A stretch of DNA of 64,000 bases from Saprospiraceae bacterium (GTDB lineage: Bacteria > Bacteroidota > Bacteroidia > Chitinophagales > Saprospiraceae): the NCBI GenBank assembly GCA_020629315.1, contig JAHDDO010000008.1, forward strand, positions 1 through 64,000, in the 5' to 3' direction. Positions 32,633 through 41,514 of this stretch are shown in pieces. A model generated the notes under the pieces. It was not told the DNA's origin. It was given only the letters and a program-made list of their open reading frames with translations, and did no database searches. Position 1 is the stretch's first letter, and every line of letters starts with the position of its first letter. The position numbers and the translations under genes are program-made.

Positions 32633-34402
32633 CTAGCTTAATAGACTTTCAGCAGAAATCTGTTCCTTTATAGTTTCGTACAGTTGGACGGGGTTAAAAG
32701 GTTTTGGAAGAAAACCTGTCATACCTATTGCCCTGGTTTTAAACTTTACGTCTATATGAGCAGAGGCGGTTAAGGCAATGATAGGGATTTTGCGACCCTC
32801 TGCATCCGATTTTTCTTTTATTAATCTACTAGCATCATAGCCATTCATGATAGGCATCTGGAGATCCATTAAGATTATATCATAATGTTTTTCAGCAAAT
32901 TTATCTACTGCCTCCTGTCCATTTTCTACGATATCAAAATCGGCCCCCCATTTTGCTAAAAATCGTTTTACAACATGCTGATTTAGCTTGTTATCTTCAG
33001 CTACTAATATGTTAGTACCCGACAGATTCGCATCACCTACATGTAGGATTCTACTTTGTCCTATTTTGGTTACCGCTTTATCACTTTTCTTAAACTGGAC
33101 TTTAAAATTGAAATTTGAACCTTCATTAACAACACTAGTGACATTCAAATTACTCTTCATCAATTCTAATAGACTTTTGCAAATTGACAAACCAAGCCCC
33201 GAGCCTCCATACTTTCTGGTAGTATTGGAATCGGCTTGTTTAAACTTTTCAAAGATGTGGGGAATTTTCTCTTCAGGAATACCAATCCCAGTATCCTTTA
33301 TTTGAAAATGAATATCTATAGTATCATGAGTATTATGTACCTCTTCTATGTCAAGAACGACTTGACCTTCAGAGGTAAATTTGATCGCATTACTTAATAG
33401 GTTATTTAATATCTGAGATAAACGAGTACTATCTCCAACTAAAACACTTGGAATTTCTTCATCACGCTTAATCTTAAATTTAATGCCTTTTTCAGCTGCT
33501 TGGAAGTCAAAGTTTCGCTTCAACGCGGCTAATAGTCCATTGAAATCAAAATCCTTTTCTTCTAAATCAATCTTCCCAGCCTCGATCTTATTATAATCAA
33601 GAATATCGTTTATCAAGGCTAATAAATGTTCGGATGAAAACTTCAAGCCTTGTAAGTGTTCTTGTTGAGATTCTAAATGTTCCTCCATTAAGAGGATATT
33701 AGTAATCCCTATTACCCCATTGAGTGGCGTTCTAATCTCATGAGACATAGTAGACAAAAAGTCTTCTTTCGCTTGACTCGCTTTTTTAGCTAAATCTTGC
33801 GATCGTTGCAATTTTATTTCTGTCTCTTTTAGATTACTTACATCTATAATACTCCCTATAGCTCCTTGAAAACTTCCTTCTTCATTGAGGATGGATTTAA
33901 AGGTGATCTCTACCCATTTAGTTTGTCCATTTTTGTGCACGGCAGGTAATACCTGATAGAATACTTCTTCGTTAGCACAGCTAATGGCTTCCATTATAGT
34001 TTTAGCCTCTGCTTCAAAGTGGACTAAAAAATCTGAATAATGGTGGCCTATACACTCTTCGATTTTATATCCTGTTAAACTTTCCCAAGCAGGATTAAGA
34101 AAGATGAATTCTCCCTTATGATCTGTTTCAAAAATGACACCCTTGACATTGGCAAGAACACGCTCCAACTGAGATTTCGTTTTAAAAATCTCTTCGGACT
34201 TTATTTCTACATCTTCTTTAAGCTTTTGATTGGCTACAAACAACTCTCTTGAACTCTTTTCTAAGATATTTTCCAATCGAACTAAATCCTTATCAAAGGT
34301 CTCGTACGCTCGACTAATCCTGTCAAATAGTTCGGAAAATTGTGCCTCAAGCTCTGGCGAGAGGTTCGTTTTTCTGAGTTGTCTTTTTAGCAATCTATGC
34401 AT
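32633..34402 (-). CDS. hybrid histidine kinase (PAS-HisKA-HATPase-REC)
   Basis: A 589-residue soluble hybrid kinase. A coiled coil (~20-75) leads into a PAS domain with PAC (~80-195: VLANVKGVIFETDHKGEFIFLNPAWESLTGY). HisKA has the phospho-acceptor His near 221 (STMSHEIRTPLNG). HATPase_c spans ~265-430 (IKDTGIGIPEEKIPHIFEKF, YGGSGLGLSICKSL). A receiver spans ~460-580, Asp near 513 (DIILMDLQMPIMNG). No membrane helix is present, so the signal is cytosolic or from a partner. The FIST gene lies 19 nt upstream on the same strand, the probable sensor. Confidence 0.92.
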   Translation of the reverse strand: MHRLLKRQLRKTNLSPELEAQFSELFDRISRAYETFDKDLVRLENILEKSSRELFVANQKLKEDVEIKSEEIFKTKSQLERVLANVKGVIFETDHKGEFIFLNPAWESLTGYKIEECIGHHYSDFLVHFEAEAKTIMEAISCANEEVFYQVLPAVHKNGQTKWVEITFKSILNEEGSFQGAIGSIIDVSNLKETEIKLQRSQDLAKKASQAKEDFLSTMSHEIRTPLNGVIGITNILLMEEHLESQQEHLQGLKFSSEHLLALINDILDYNKIEAGKIDLEEKDFDFNGLLAALKRNFDFQAAEKGIKFKIKRDEEIPSVLVGDSTRLSQILNNLLSNAIKFTSEGQVVLDIEEVHNTHDTIDIHFQIKDTGIGIPEEKIPHIFEKFKQADSNTTRKYGGSGLGLSICKSLLELMKSNLNVTSVVNEGSNFNFKVQFKKSDKAVTKIGQSRILHVGDANLSGTNILVAEDNKLNQHVVKRFLAKWGADFDIVENGQEAVDKFAEKHYDIILMDLQMPIMNGYDASRLIKEKSDAEGRKIPIIALTASAHIDVKFKTRAIGMTGFLPKPFNPVQLYETIKEQISAESLLS

Positions 34403-34421
34403 GTCAGGTAGTTGGTCTTTT

Positions 34422-35549
34422 TTAGATTTCCTTCAAGGTAGTAATAGTCATGGTTTGATTGTGTAATTCACAAGAACCAAATTGTCCAAATGGAGCAATT
34501 TCACCATATGAATAAAATCCTGTCATAGCCGTTTTTGCACCTAAAACATCTCGTACAGCTTCCACTTCTTCTTCTACCATTTGATTTAAAACCAAACGTC
34601 TACCTACACAGCTAATAAGAATAGCCAGCTCAGCATCTTGATCAACTATCTTTTTAGTGATTACAGCGGATTGTTCGGCACCATCTATCAAGCGATCAAA
34701 ATTAGCTTTCATCAATCGGACATAAGACCCTTGTGGAATATTACCAGCAAAGGTTAGACTTTGATCTTCCTCATTCACGGCTAATATAGTTCGTACCAGT
34801 GGTAATTGGTCCGCCTTTTCCCGCATGCTTAATGGGAATCGGAGACCTGAGCCTGGTAATCCAGCGGCATCTTCCCCTAAGAAAGATTTATATAGTTCTA
34901 AAGCTGGTTGACCGTCTAATTCATAGAGTACATTGGCTTCGGATTTAGTTACTAAACGCTCAATCCCAAAGCTATCCCATCCACCTTTGGACCCAAAGCC
35001 TACTTGAAGATGTTCGCCATAAAATCCTATACCTACAATACCATTTTCAAGAATCTCATCACCCGCTATGATGAATGTGCTTTTAAAATCAGGACCATCA
35101 CCCGCTAATCCACCCGTAATACTTATGGTGTCGTTAAAAGCTTCCTTCATTCCAGTAACTAACTCCGCACCATTTACATGTAGACCATCACTAAAAACTA
35201 ACAAATGTTTTAAGTCAGCCTTTTCAAATTTACTGGCAAGCGTCATACCCGCTTGGTAACTATTGGCCATGTCTGAGATCATAACCTTTTCAAAAACAAG
35301 ATTTGTTTTTTCGAATTTTACCGCTGTAAGTGCGACACTATCATCTGATACTTTTTCCTCTATAATTTCACCTGAAGTAGAGCAACCCGTTATTATAGCT
35401 TTGGGTTGAGCAGCACGAAGATTTTTAAGAAAGGCATCTAAATTTTGAAAGCCTTTAGAAGCAAATAATAATATTAAATCTGCTTCAAAGCCAATTTGGT
35501 CCAGTGCAGGCGAATTTGAACCTACTAAGTTAAGTTGTTGAATCTGCAT
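34422..35549 (-). CDS. FIST-domain sensory protein
   Basis: A 375-residue cytoplasmic protein with FIST_N (~25-215: ADLILLFASKGFQNLDAFLKNL, AIITGCSTSGEI, ISITGGLAGDG) and FIST_C (~220-360: ALELYKSFLGEDAAGLPG, FPLSMRE, CVGRRLVL, MTGFYSYGEIAPFGQFGSCELHNQTM). FIST domains are predicted small-ligand sensors and occur in signal transduction proteins. It is translated before and probably with the hybrid kinase, forming a two-gene signalling unit whose ligand is unknown. Confidence 0.9.
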   Translation of the reverse strand: MQIQQLNLVGSNSPALDQIGFEADLILLFASKGFQNLDAFLKNLRAAQPKAIITGCSTSGEIIEEKVSDDSVALTAVKFEKTNLVFEKVMISDMANSYQAGMTLASKFEKADLKHLLVFSDGLHVNGAELVTGMKEAFNDTISITGGLAGDGPDFKSTFIIAGDEILENGIVGIGFYGEHLQVGFGSKGGWDSFGIERLVTKSEANVLYELDGQPALELYKSFLGEDAAGLPGSGLRFPLSMREKADQLPLVRTILAVNEEDQSLTFAGNIPQGSYVRLMKANFDRLIDGAEQSAVITKKIVDQDAELAILISCVGRRLVLNQMVEEEVEAVRDVLGAKTAMTGFYSYGEIAPFGQFGSCELHNQTMTITTLKEI

Positions 35550-35789
35550 TGTAGTTTGTTGTTTATAGTATTTAGTATGACCCTAAAAAGGGTACTTGCA
35601 CCTATGGTAAACAAGATCGTTTACTCAGAGCGTATTTGGTGCCTTTCACAGTGTTCTAACAAAGGTATGGTTTTACCCACACTTTCACCTCAATCAACCT
35701 GTGTAAACCCCTAGATAGTTCGGTGTTAGGGTAAAGTTTAACACATATAGAATAAAACTATATATATTGGGTTGTATTTCAGATACGAG

Positions 35790-36389
35790 TTAGTTTTCTA
35801 AAATGTGCTTTAAGTTTCTGATACTACGAAGTGGGCCACTACTTATACCTAAATTTACTAACCATGGGGGTAAGTACCCACCTGGATTAATATTCACAAA
35901 GTATTCAACTTTTGTAGACAAAGAATCTACAGGTATCAATCGCCATTCTGAATTAAAATCGGTAATTCTAACATTATCAGCTACCGGATCTAACATTTCA
36001 GGTTTGGACTGCGAAATAGAATATATAATACCATCAGCCTCATATTGACTTGAATGAACCACTAAATCTCTATTTGAGAAAAAGCCAGGCATTTCTGTTT
36101 CCGTATAATATAAAAAGTCTCCATTTTGAAATTCATCGACCTTATAGGACCGTTTGCATTTGTACACCCAAGATGTATAACTTTCTACATCGTGCAATGA
36201 CGCTAAAATATCAGATGAAGGAGCATCTATAGTAGCTAAGATGCGAACTTGTTTAATAGGGTTACTCTCCGTGTATCTGGTAGAGACCTCAATATCTGAC
36301 TCTGAAGAAATAAGGGTCCAATCACTAGCTTGAGCTAACAAAAGTGATTGATACGTAAATAGTATAAGTAACAGTAGTGTTTTTCTCAA
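35790..36389 (-). CDS. secreted START-domain protein
   Basis: A 199-residue protein with a signal peptide (MRKTLLLLILFTYQSLLLAQ) and a START/SRPBCC lipid-binding fold: SDWTLISSESDIEVSTRY, VRILATIDAPSSDILASLHDVESYTSWVYKC, a FFSNRDLVVHSS strand and the final amphipathic helix GPLRSIRNLKHIL. START domains carry lipids or hydrophobic ligands; the periplasmic location is from the signal peptide. Single gene on the minus strand. Confidence 0.8.
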   Translation of the reverse strand: MRKTLLLLILFTYQSLLLAQASDWTLISSESDIEVSTRYTESNPIKQVRILATIDAPSSDILASLHDVESYTSWVYKCKRSYKVDEFQNGDFLYYTETEMPGFFSNRDLVVHSSQYEADGIIYSISQSKPEMLDPVADNVRITDFNSEWRLIPVDSLSTKVEYFVNINPGGYLPPWLVNLGISSGPLRSIRNLKHILEN

Positions 36390-36526
36390 AACAACGTTGG
36401 GTTATAAATAAAATAGATAGGAAAGTTTGGGATCAGCCGATTAACTATACAACGAAAAATAAAACTGGTTTTATTGCTAAGGAGTTCACCAGATTGATGA
36501 ATATTTTTCATAAAGCGACACGTTGA

Positions 36527-36847
36527 TTACTCACTTGTTCTGTACAGTAATTTCGATCTAGCATGGAAACTTAAACCTACCAAGCACATTAAAAGACATA
36601 GTCCTACCACCCAGTAATTTCCAACGATAAATATATAAATGCCATATGGAATGAACACTATAGCCAAAACTATGGCCCCTGTTTTTAGTAGTTTGCCTCT
36701 CGCATTCAACTCCGTCAAACTTAGGTCAATCTCACTATGAGAGAATCCCTGTTTTAGTAAGTTTCGTCTGATTTCCTTTTCTTCCTTCTCTTCATATCGA
36801 GCTTTTACAATAATATCTTGGATATTTTTTTTGCGAGCCGAGGACAT
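36527..36847 (-). CDS. small two-helix membrane protein
   Basis: A 106-residue protein with a charged coiled N-terminus (~1-50, ARYEEKEEKEIRRNLLKQGF) and two hydrophobic segments (TGAIVLAIVFIPYGIYIFIVG and YWVVGLCLLMCLVGLSF). The N-terminal FSHSEIDLSLTELN resembles short UBA-like motifs. No family recognised. It starts 5 nt after the DUF2490 gene ends, so both share one operon. Confidence 0.5.
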   Translation of the reverse strand: MSSARKKNIQDIIVKARYEEKEEKEIRRNLLKQGFSHSEIDLSLTELNARGKLLKTGAIVLAIVFIPYGIYIFIVGNYWVVGLCLLMCLVGLSFHARSKLLYRTSE

Positions 36848-36852
36848 GTTCC

Positions 36853-37491
36853 TTAGAGTTTATAGCTCAGGTTTGTGATAATCAAATAAATATCTTGAGC
36901 CCCAGAAAATTCACTAAAATCATCCAACCACAAATACAAATCGGCACCAAATCGTTTTGTAATGGCGTAGCTCGCACCGGCTGAATATCGACTTCTGAAA
37001 TATCCATGATCCTCGCCCACTTTATAATGACCTTCCCAAGCTACTGCAGCAGAAAGCGCATCTGTAATTTTATATTTTATTTTTGGTTCGTATCGAAGTA
37101 GATCAACATCGTCAAATCCGTTGACCTTTAAACCCCAGTGATAACGCAATTGATTGCTAAAACTCAATTTTGGACTCCAAGTCCATGTTTTTCCGACATC
37201 TAAAAAGATCCAATGATTATATTTCCGTTCCGGAGCAAGTATGCCTCTATTCCTAATGTTAAACCACACCCCATCATCTAGATTCTTGCGTATGTCTAAA
37301 TCAAGAAATACATCTATATAATTGCTAAACTGGTCATTGAATCTAAAAATAGGCTTAAACGAGGCACTAGCATCTTCAGATAAACTTCGTTTTAGCTGAA
37401 CAGATTGCCAACCTCCTAAATCCGTTTGAGCCACAAGGATTAGCGGAGATAAGAAAACTAAGAAAGTACTAAGTAGAATCACCTTTTTCAT
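36853..37491 (-). CDS. DUF2490 outer-membrane protein
   Basis: A 212-residue protein started at ATG 37491 so that the signal peptide MKKVILLSTFLVFLSPLILV leads. An upstream ATG at 37554 would add 21 residues with no signal character. The body is beta-rich and typical of DUF2490 (LGGWQSVQLKRSLSED, FKPIFRFNDQFSNYIDVFLDL, LSFSNQLRYHW, LLRYEPKIKYKITDALSAAVAWEGHY), ending LSYKL. It is likely a small outer-membrane barrel; function unknown. Confidence 0.78.
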   Translation of the reverse strand: MKKVILLSTFLVFLSPLILVAQTDLGGWQSVQLKRSLSEDASASFKPIFRFNDQFSNYIDVFLDLDIRKNLDDGVWFNIRNRGILAPERKYNHWIFLDVGKTWTWSPKLSFSNQLRYHWGLKVNGFDDVDLLRYEPKIKYKITDALSAAVAWEGHYKVGEDHGYFRSRYSAGASYAITKRFGADLYLWLDDFSEFSGAQDIYLIITNLSYKL

Positions 37492-37573
37492 ACCACAAAA
37501 GTCTACATTTTGAATAAAATTTTCAGCATTCAAGCTACAAACATCAAAACACATGTTTTCTATCCTTTAGATA

Positions 37574-38455
37574 TTAACTACCTTTTTTCTTTATCACAAA
37601 AATGGTTTGATCTGCCTCACTATGCATTTGACTAATATAATTATCTGGAGTATTCCATTTTTGAAGCCATGCCGAAGTCGATTTGACCCAAAGACCATTG
37701 TTATTAGAAAGTAATGTATCATAGTTATTGACTATGATATCAAAGGCATATGTATCCTTTGGATTAGGGGGGCCAATGTCCTTACTTGTACCAGTATCTA
37801 TGATTTGGTGCACACGCCCATCTATATACGTTGCCAATAATTGTCCCTTGTGTTCTCTTAATGTATGCACAGCCCCTTCGTGTGCAGTCTGAAACCAAGC
37901 ATCATAAGGAAATAGATATCTAGAGATACCTTTTACGCATCCAGCAAAAATTTGTCCTTGCGCCTTTTCAAGACATGTACACTGTCCAAAAGAATTATTT
38001 ATTAGTGACCATTCACCTCCATATAGTGGTTTACTAATCAGGCCTTCATCTACGGCAAGAATCAATAAATCTTGGTCAATATGCAAATCCCAAATCCGTT
38101 TCGTCGAGTTTTGAACTGGAATATTTTTCCAATCATTGTCTTTATCTAAGTAATAGATATCTGAATCAGCGGCAACATAAAGTACATCTTTATAGCTATG
38201 GATAGCCGTTACCATCTTGTCATTGAAAAGGCTATCCATTGACGTCCAGCTAGACTCTTTATATTGCCAAAGGCCATTAGCTCGTGTACCAATATACAGC
38301 ACAGCATCATCGTATAATGAACATATGGGGTCAAAGGAAGCTATTGGAAACGAAATATGTTTAGGTGCGAGCAGTGACTCTGGATCAGAAATATAAATGC
38401 CACTATTCACTATTTCAATAGGTGCCCCTTTATTATTACACCCGTGTAGTAGCAA
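37574..38455 (-). CDS. beta-propeller-like lipoprotein, start uncertain
   Basis: About 293 residues with repeated blades (ALLYIGTRANGLWQYKESSW-like units: YVAADSDIYYLDKDNDWKNI, LILAVDEGLI, IFAGCVKGISRYLF, LLATYIDGRVHQI), suggesting a small propeller. TTG 38455 gives MLLHGC, too short for an export signal. The open frame upstream encodes RITLFIATLVLLLHGC, a good lipoprotein signal, but no ATG, GTG or TTG lies in it up to the stop. A non-standard start (ATT or ATA near 38500) or a sequencing error would explain this. It heads a minus-strand run with DUF2490 and a small membrane protein. Confidence 0.58.
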   Translation of the reverse strand: MLLHGCNNKGAPIEIVNSGIYISDPESLLAPKHISFPIASFDPICSLYDDAVLYIGTRANGLWQYKESSWTSMDSLFNDKMVTAIHSYKDVLYVAADSDIYYLDKDNDWKNIPVQNSTKRIWDLHIDQDLLILAVDEGLISKPLYGGEWSLINNSFGQCTCLEKAQGQIFAGCVKGISRYLFPYDAWFQTAHEGAVHTLREHKGQLLATYIDGRVHQIIDTGTSKDIGPPNPKDTYAFDIIVNNYDTLLSNNNGLWVKSTSAWLQKWNTPDNYISQMHSEADQTIFVIKKKGS

Positions 38456-38615
38456 AACTAATGTAGCTATGAATAGAGTAATTCGTATGATATGAGTGTT
38501 GTTAATAAACGGTCTTTTTTTTAACTATTGTTAAAATTAGCAGAGCTGTGTTACTTCCAAAAATAATTGCGTCAAAAGGTTGTAAGTCAAGATAGGAATT
38601 GATCAGCATTACTTG

Positions 38616-38650
38616 TAAAAGCCGCCAAATGTGAGCGGCTTTTATTTTTT
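38616..38650 (+). terminator. orphan intrinsic terminator
   Basis: TAAAAGCCGC (38616-38625) and GCGGCTTTTA (38635-38644) form a perfect 10-bp stem with a 9-nt loop, followed by TTTTTT. It lies between the divergently oriented propeller-like gene and lpxH, where no plus-strand gene ends, so it may terminate a small RNA or a short leader transcript. Confidence 0.75.
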
Positions 38651-38673
38651 TACGCCATTTATATCCTTCACAT

Positions 38674-38681
38674 TACCTTTG
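38674..38681 (+). promoter_or_regulatory. -7 promoter element of lpxH
   Basis: TACCTTTG matches TAnnTTTG and lies 17 nt before the lpxH ATG. No clear -33 TTG is found at the usual 19-nt distance, so strength is uncertain. Confidence 0.5.
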
Positions 38682-38697
38682 CGATCGATCTTCCGAT

Positions 38698-39471
38698 ATG
38701 GCAAAGACAAAAACATATTTTGTTTCTGACTTTCATTTGGGACAAATGGGTGTGCATAGTTCCGAAGAAAGAGAACAACGGATCCTTCAGCTATTCGAGC
38801 AAATTAAAGAAGATGGTAAATCGCTTTTTCTACTTGGCGATCTATTTGATTATTGGTTTGAATATAAACAAGTTATTCCTCTCGGATTTGAACGTTTTAT
38901 TAGCGGTTTGCTAGCCTTGAAAGAAGCCGGTGTTGCTGTCGAAATTTTCACAGGAAATCATGATATGTGGATGTTTCGTTATTTCCAATCAAAGGGTATA
39001 CCTGTTCATAAAGACCCTATACAAATAGAATTAGACAGCAAGCGTTTCTTCTTGGGACATGGAGATGGTCTGGGTCCAGGCGATCTGTCATATAAGATTA
39101 TCAAGCGATTTTTTAGGAGCCGCATTTGCCAATTTGCTTTTGGTTTACTACATCCCAATATAGGGATTGGCCTTATGAAATACTTTTCCCAAAGATCAAG
39201 GAAGAATGGAAAGGAAAGAGAAGCCTTTAGCTCTTTTGATAAAGAATTTTTAGTGCAGTTCTGTGAAAATTATCAAGGAGCACATCCCATTGATTACTTC
39301 ATTTTTGGACATAGACATATTCCTATTCGCTACAAATTATCTAAATCGAATGGTGAATACATTAATATTGGTGATTCATTAGTTCATTATACCTATGGTG
39401 TATGGAACGATGAAACATTTACGTTAGTTAGTTATGGTGATGAAACGCCTCGTATTTTGTCTAATTATTAA
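38698..39471 (+). CDS. lpxH: UDP-2,3-diacylglucosamine diphosphatase
   Basis: A 257-residue calcineurin-like phosphoesterase making lipid X in the lipid A pathway. Metal-binding motifs are SDFHLG (Asp11, His13), GDLFDYWFEY, GNHDMW, a HGDGLGPGD loop, and FGHRHIP near the C-terminus. SQRSRKNGKERE resembles the LpxH loop. It starts at ATG 38698. The next gene overlaps its 3' end by 32 nt in another frame. Confidence 0.85.
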   Translation: MAKTKTYFVSDFHLGQMGVHSSEEREQRILQLFEQIKEDGKSLFLLGDLFDYWFEYKQVIPLGFERFISGLLALKEAGVAVEIFTGNHDMWMFRYFQSKGIPVHKDPIQIELDSKRFFLGHGDGLGPGDLSYKIIKRFFRSRICQFAFGLLHPNIGIGLMKYFSQRSRKNGKEREAFSSFDKEFLVQFCENYQGAHPIDYFIFGHRHIPIRYKLSKSNGEYINIGDSLVHYTYGVWNDETFTLVSYGDETPRILSNY

Positions 39472-40228
39472 TGTCACGCTAACGATTACTGGTTTTGCTC
39501 AGCAATCGTATCTAGCGCTTCCCCAAGAAGTGGACTCTTTTAGAGTTATTGAGGTAGATATGTTAGACCAAATCTATGGTCTCACTCCAGATAATACTGT
39601 CTGGAAATTGTCTAATAGAACCCAAGCTATTTTTTATCAAGCTCCTTTTGGGTTTAGTATTCATTCGCTCAGCTTGAGCAATATTTATAAGTTATGTCTT
39701 TTTTCTTTTGAGCAACAAGAGGTAATTATTCTGGATAATCAACTCACAGAATTGTTGGAAATTTCATTAGCAGACCTAGGATATTGGAATGTTTCTTCCG
39801 CTGCATTTAATCACGAAGATCGTCTATGGATACTAGACGTAGATACCAGACGAGTTACAGAGCTAAACACACAAAACCTTGAAAGTAGAGCCAGTTTTTC
39901 CATAAGAGATATAGGTGATGAGCTTTACGACGCAACACTACAGGTTAATGCTGATCATATTTATATTCGGACAGATAGGAATATTTATAAATACACTTTG
40001 GGTGGTAAATGGGTAACAAAAATACCATTGGACAACAACTATCTAATAGGTGAGGATGATGCCTTATATTATCACGAAGAATCCAATTTTTATCAGTATC
40101 AACCTTTGTTGCCTGAGGATAGTAAAGTGTTAGAATTCCATGGAAAAGACCCAATGAGTATAAAAAACAACAGCCTTTACCATTGTGATGATAAAGGCTG
40201 TTATAAGTTTTCTCTAGAAAACCGTTAA
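39440..40228 (+). CDS. secreted propeller-like protein overlapping lpxH
   Basis: A protein of 262 residues starting at ATG 39440 (ATG 39434 also possible), inside the 3' end of lpxH. The N-terminus (MKRLVFCLIINVTLTITGFAQ) is a signal peptide. The rest is repeated strand pairs (DMLDQIYGLTPDNTVWKLSNR, HEDRLWILDVDTRRVTELN, ADHIYIRTDRNIYKYTLGGK), suggesting a beta-propeller. No named family. Its stop overlaps that of the convergent frr gene. Confidence 0.65.
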   Translation: MKRLVFCLIINVTLTITGFAQQSYLALPQEVDSFRVIEVDMLDQIYGLTPDNTVWKLSNRTQAIFYQAPFGFSIHSLSLSNIYKLCLFSFEQQEVIILDNQLTELLEISLADLGYWNVSSAAFNHEDRLWILDVDTRRVTELNTQNLESRASFSIRDIGDELYDATLQVNADHIYIRTDRNIYKYTLGGKWVTKIPLDNNYLIGEDDALYYHEESNFYQYQPLLPEDSKVLEFHGKDPMSIKNNSLYHCDDKGCYKFSLENR

Positions 40229-40782
40229 ACGGTCATTATATCTTTCTCTTTTGACTCTAATAGTGCATTGACTTTATTTCCGAAACTATTAGTCAAGTCT
40301 TGTACTTCTTTTTCAAGCTTTTTACCAGCATCTTCTGGATATCCGTCTTTGACTTCTTGTTTAATGAAGTTCATTAATTTTTGACGCTCGTTCCGAAGAC
40401 CTACCTTCGCATCTTCGCAAAGACCTTTAGCTTGTTTTACTAAGTCTTTACGCCGATCTTCTGTTAATGGCGGTATGGTAATGCGTATAAATTCACCATC
40501 ATTCATCGGTGTAAGACCTAGATTCGCTGCAAATATGGCCTGCTCTATAGTGGCAAGCAATGATTTTTCCCAGGCTTGAATACTGATCGTCTTCGCATCA
40601 GGTACTGACAGATTCGCCACTTGATTTAATGGTGTTGCTGAACCGTAATAATCAACCATAATTCCATCAAGCATGCCCGTATTTGCTTTTCCTGCTCGAA
40701 TTTTACTCAGCTCGCTTCTTAGGTGATCAATCGTTTTATTCATTTGATCCCCCCCTGCTGATAATATGTTTTCAATATTCAT
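40225..40782 (-). CDS. frr: ribosome recycling factor
   Basis: A 185-residue RRF that, with EF-G, splits post-termination ribosomes. Characteristic segments: HLRSELSKIRAGKANTGMLDGI, VDYYGSATPLNQVANLSVPDAKT, AIFAANLGLTPMNDGEFIRI, PPLTEDRRKDLVKQAK and the C-terminal helix. It starts at ATG 40782. The usual pyrH-frr neighbourhood is absent; a protease gene lies upstream. Confidence 0.95.
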   Translation of the reverse strand: MNIENILSAGGDQMNKTIDHLRSELSKIRAGKANTGMLDGIMVDYYGSATPLNQVANLSVPDAKTISIQAWEKSLLATIEQAIFAANLGLTPMNDGEFIRITIPPLTEDRRKDLVKQAKGLCEDAKVGLRNERQKLMNFIKQEVKDGYPEDAGKKLEKEVQDLTNSFGNKVNALLESKEKDIMTV

Positions 40783-40805
40783 AACTAAAATTTCTCCCGT
40801 CTAAT

Positions 40806-41501
40806 TTAATCTCTGCCCATGAATTGCAAAAGGAAATACAAGAATAATATCAATGATGATAATGCTTGTACTACATACGTCATCGCAGCCCACCATAAGG
40901 CATCTTTGGCACCATCGTACTGTGCACCAGTAGCTACACCTGAATTATCTAACCATACCAATGCTCTTCTACTAGCATCAAATTCCACGGGTAAGGTAAT
41001 CAAGCTAAATAAGGCTGTAGCTCCGAAGGTAGCCACTAATACCATCATCAAAATTTGGCCAATCCCAGAACCACCTCCCGCAAATAATCCAAACATCATT
41101 GCATAAAATAGATATTGTTGAATTCTTGAAGAAAAATTAACCACTGGTACCAATGTCGAACGCAACTTTAACATCCCATAAGAGGTAGCATGCTGTATGG
41201 CGTGACCGACTTCATGCGCAGCTACGGCAGCAGCAGATACATGCCTGCCATGATATACATCTGGACTTAGAGCCACTGTTTTTGTCATCGGATTATAGTG
41301 ATCGGTCAAACTGCCTCGTCCTTCCACGATTTTTACCCCTCTTACACCATAATGTTTGAGCATTTCATACGCTACCTCAGCACCCGATTGATTGCCTGAA
41401 GAAGGCATCTGACTGTAATATCTAAACTTGCTTCGTAAGCGATTGCCTACAACACTGCCGATCAGTGTGAAAATGCCTATTATAATAATATAACCACCCA
41501 T
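40806..41501 (-). CDS. YugP-type zinc metallopeptidase
   Basis: A 231-residue membrane metallopeptidase. It carries the zinc motif HEVGHAIQHA in VAAHEVGHAIQHATSYGML, preceded by YEMLKHYGVRGVKIVEGRGSLTDHYNP. C-terminal hydrophobic segments (~120-165, 205-228) hold it in the membrane. Family members are common in Firmicutes and Bacteroidota, but substrates are unknown. It lies between frr and serS on the same strand. Confidence 0.88.
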   Translation of the reverse strand: MGGYIIIIGIFTLIGSVVGNRLRSKFRYYSQMPSSGNQSGAEVAYEMLKHYGVRGVKIVEGRGSLTDHYNPMTKTVALSPDVYHGRHVSAAAVAAHEVGHAIQHATSYGMLKLRSTLVPVVNFSSRIQQYLFYAMMFGLFAGGGSGIGQILMMVLVATFGATALFSLITLPVEFDASRRALVWLDNSGVATGAQYDGAKDALWWAAMTYVVQALSSLILFLYFLLQFMGRD

Positions 41502-41514
41502 AATTCTTTTTTAA

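Noticed and set aside
35550-35789. Small hairpins upstream of the FIST gene
   Set aside because: ACCCT/AGGGT and GTAAAC/GTTTAC pairs are short and common in AT-rich DNA; no conserved riboswitch pattern was recognised.
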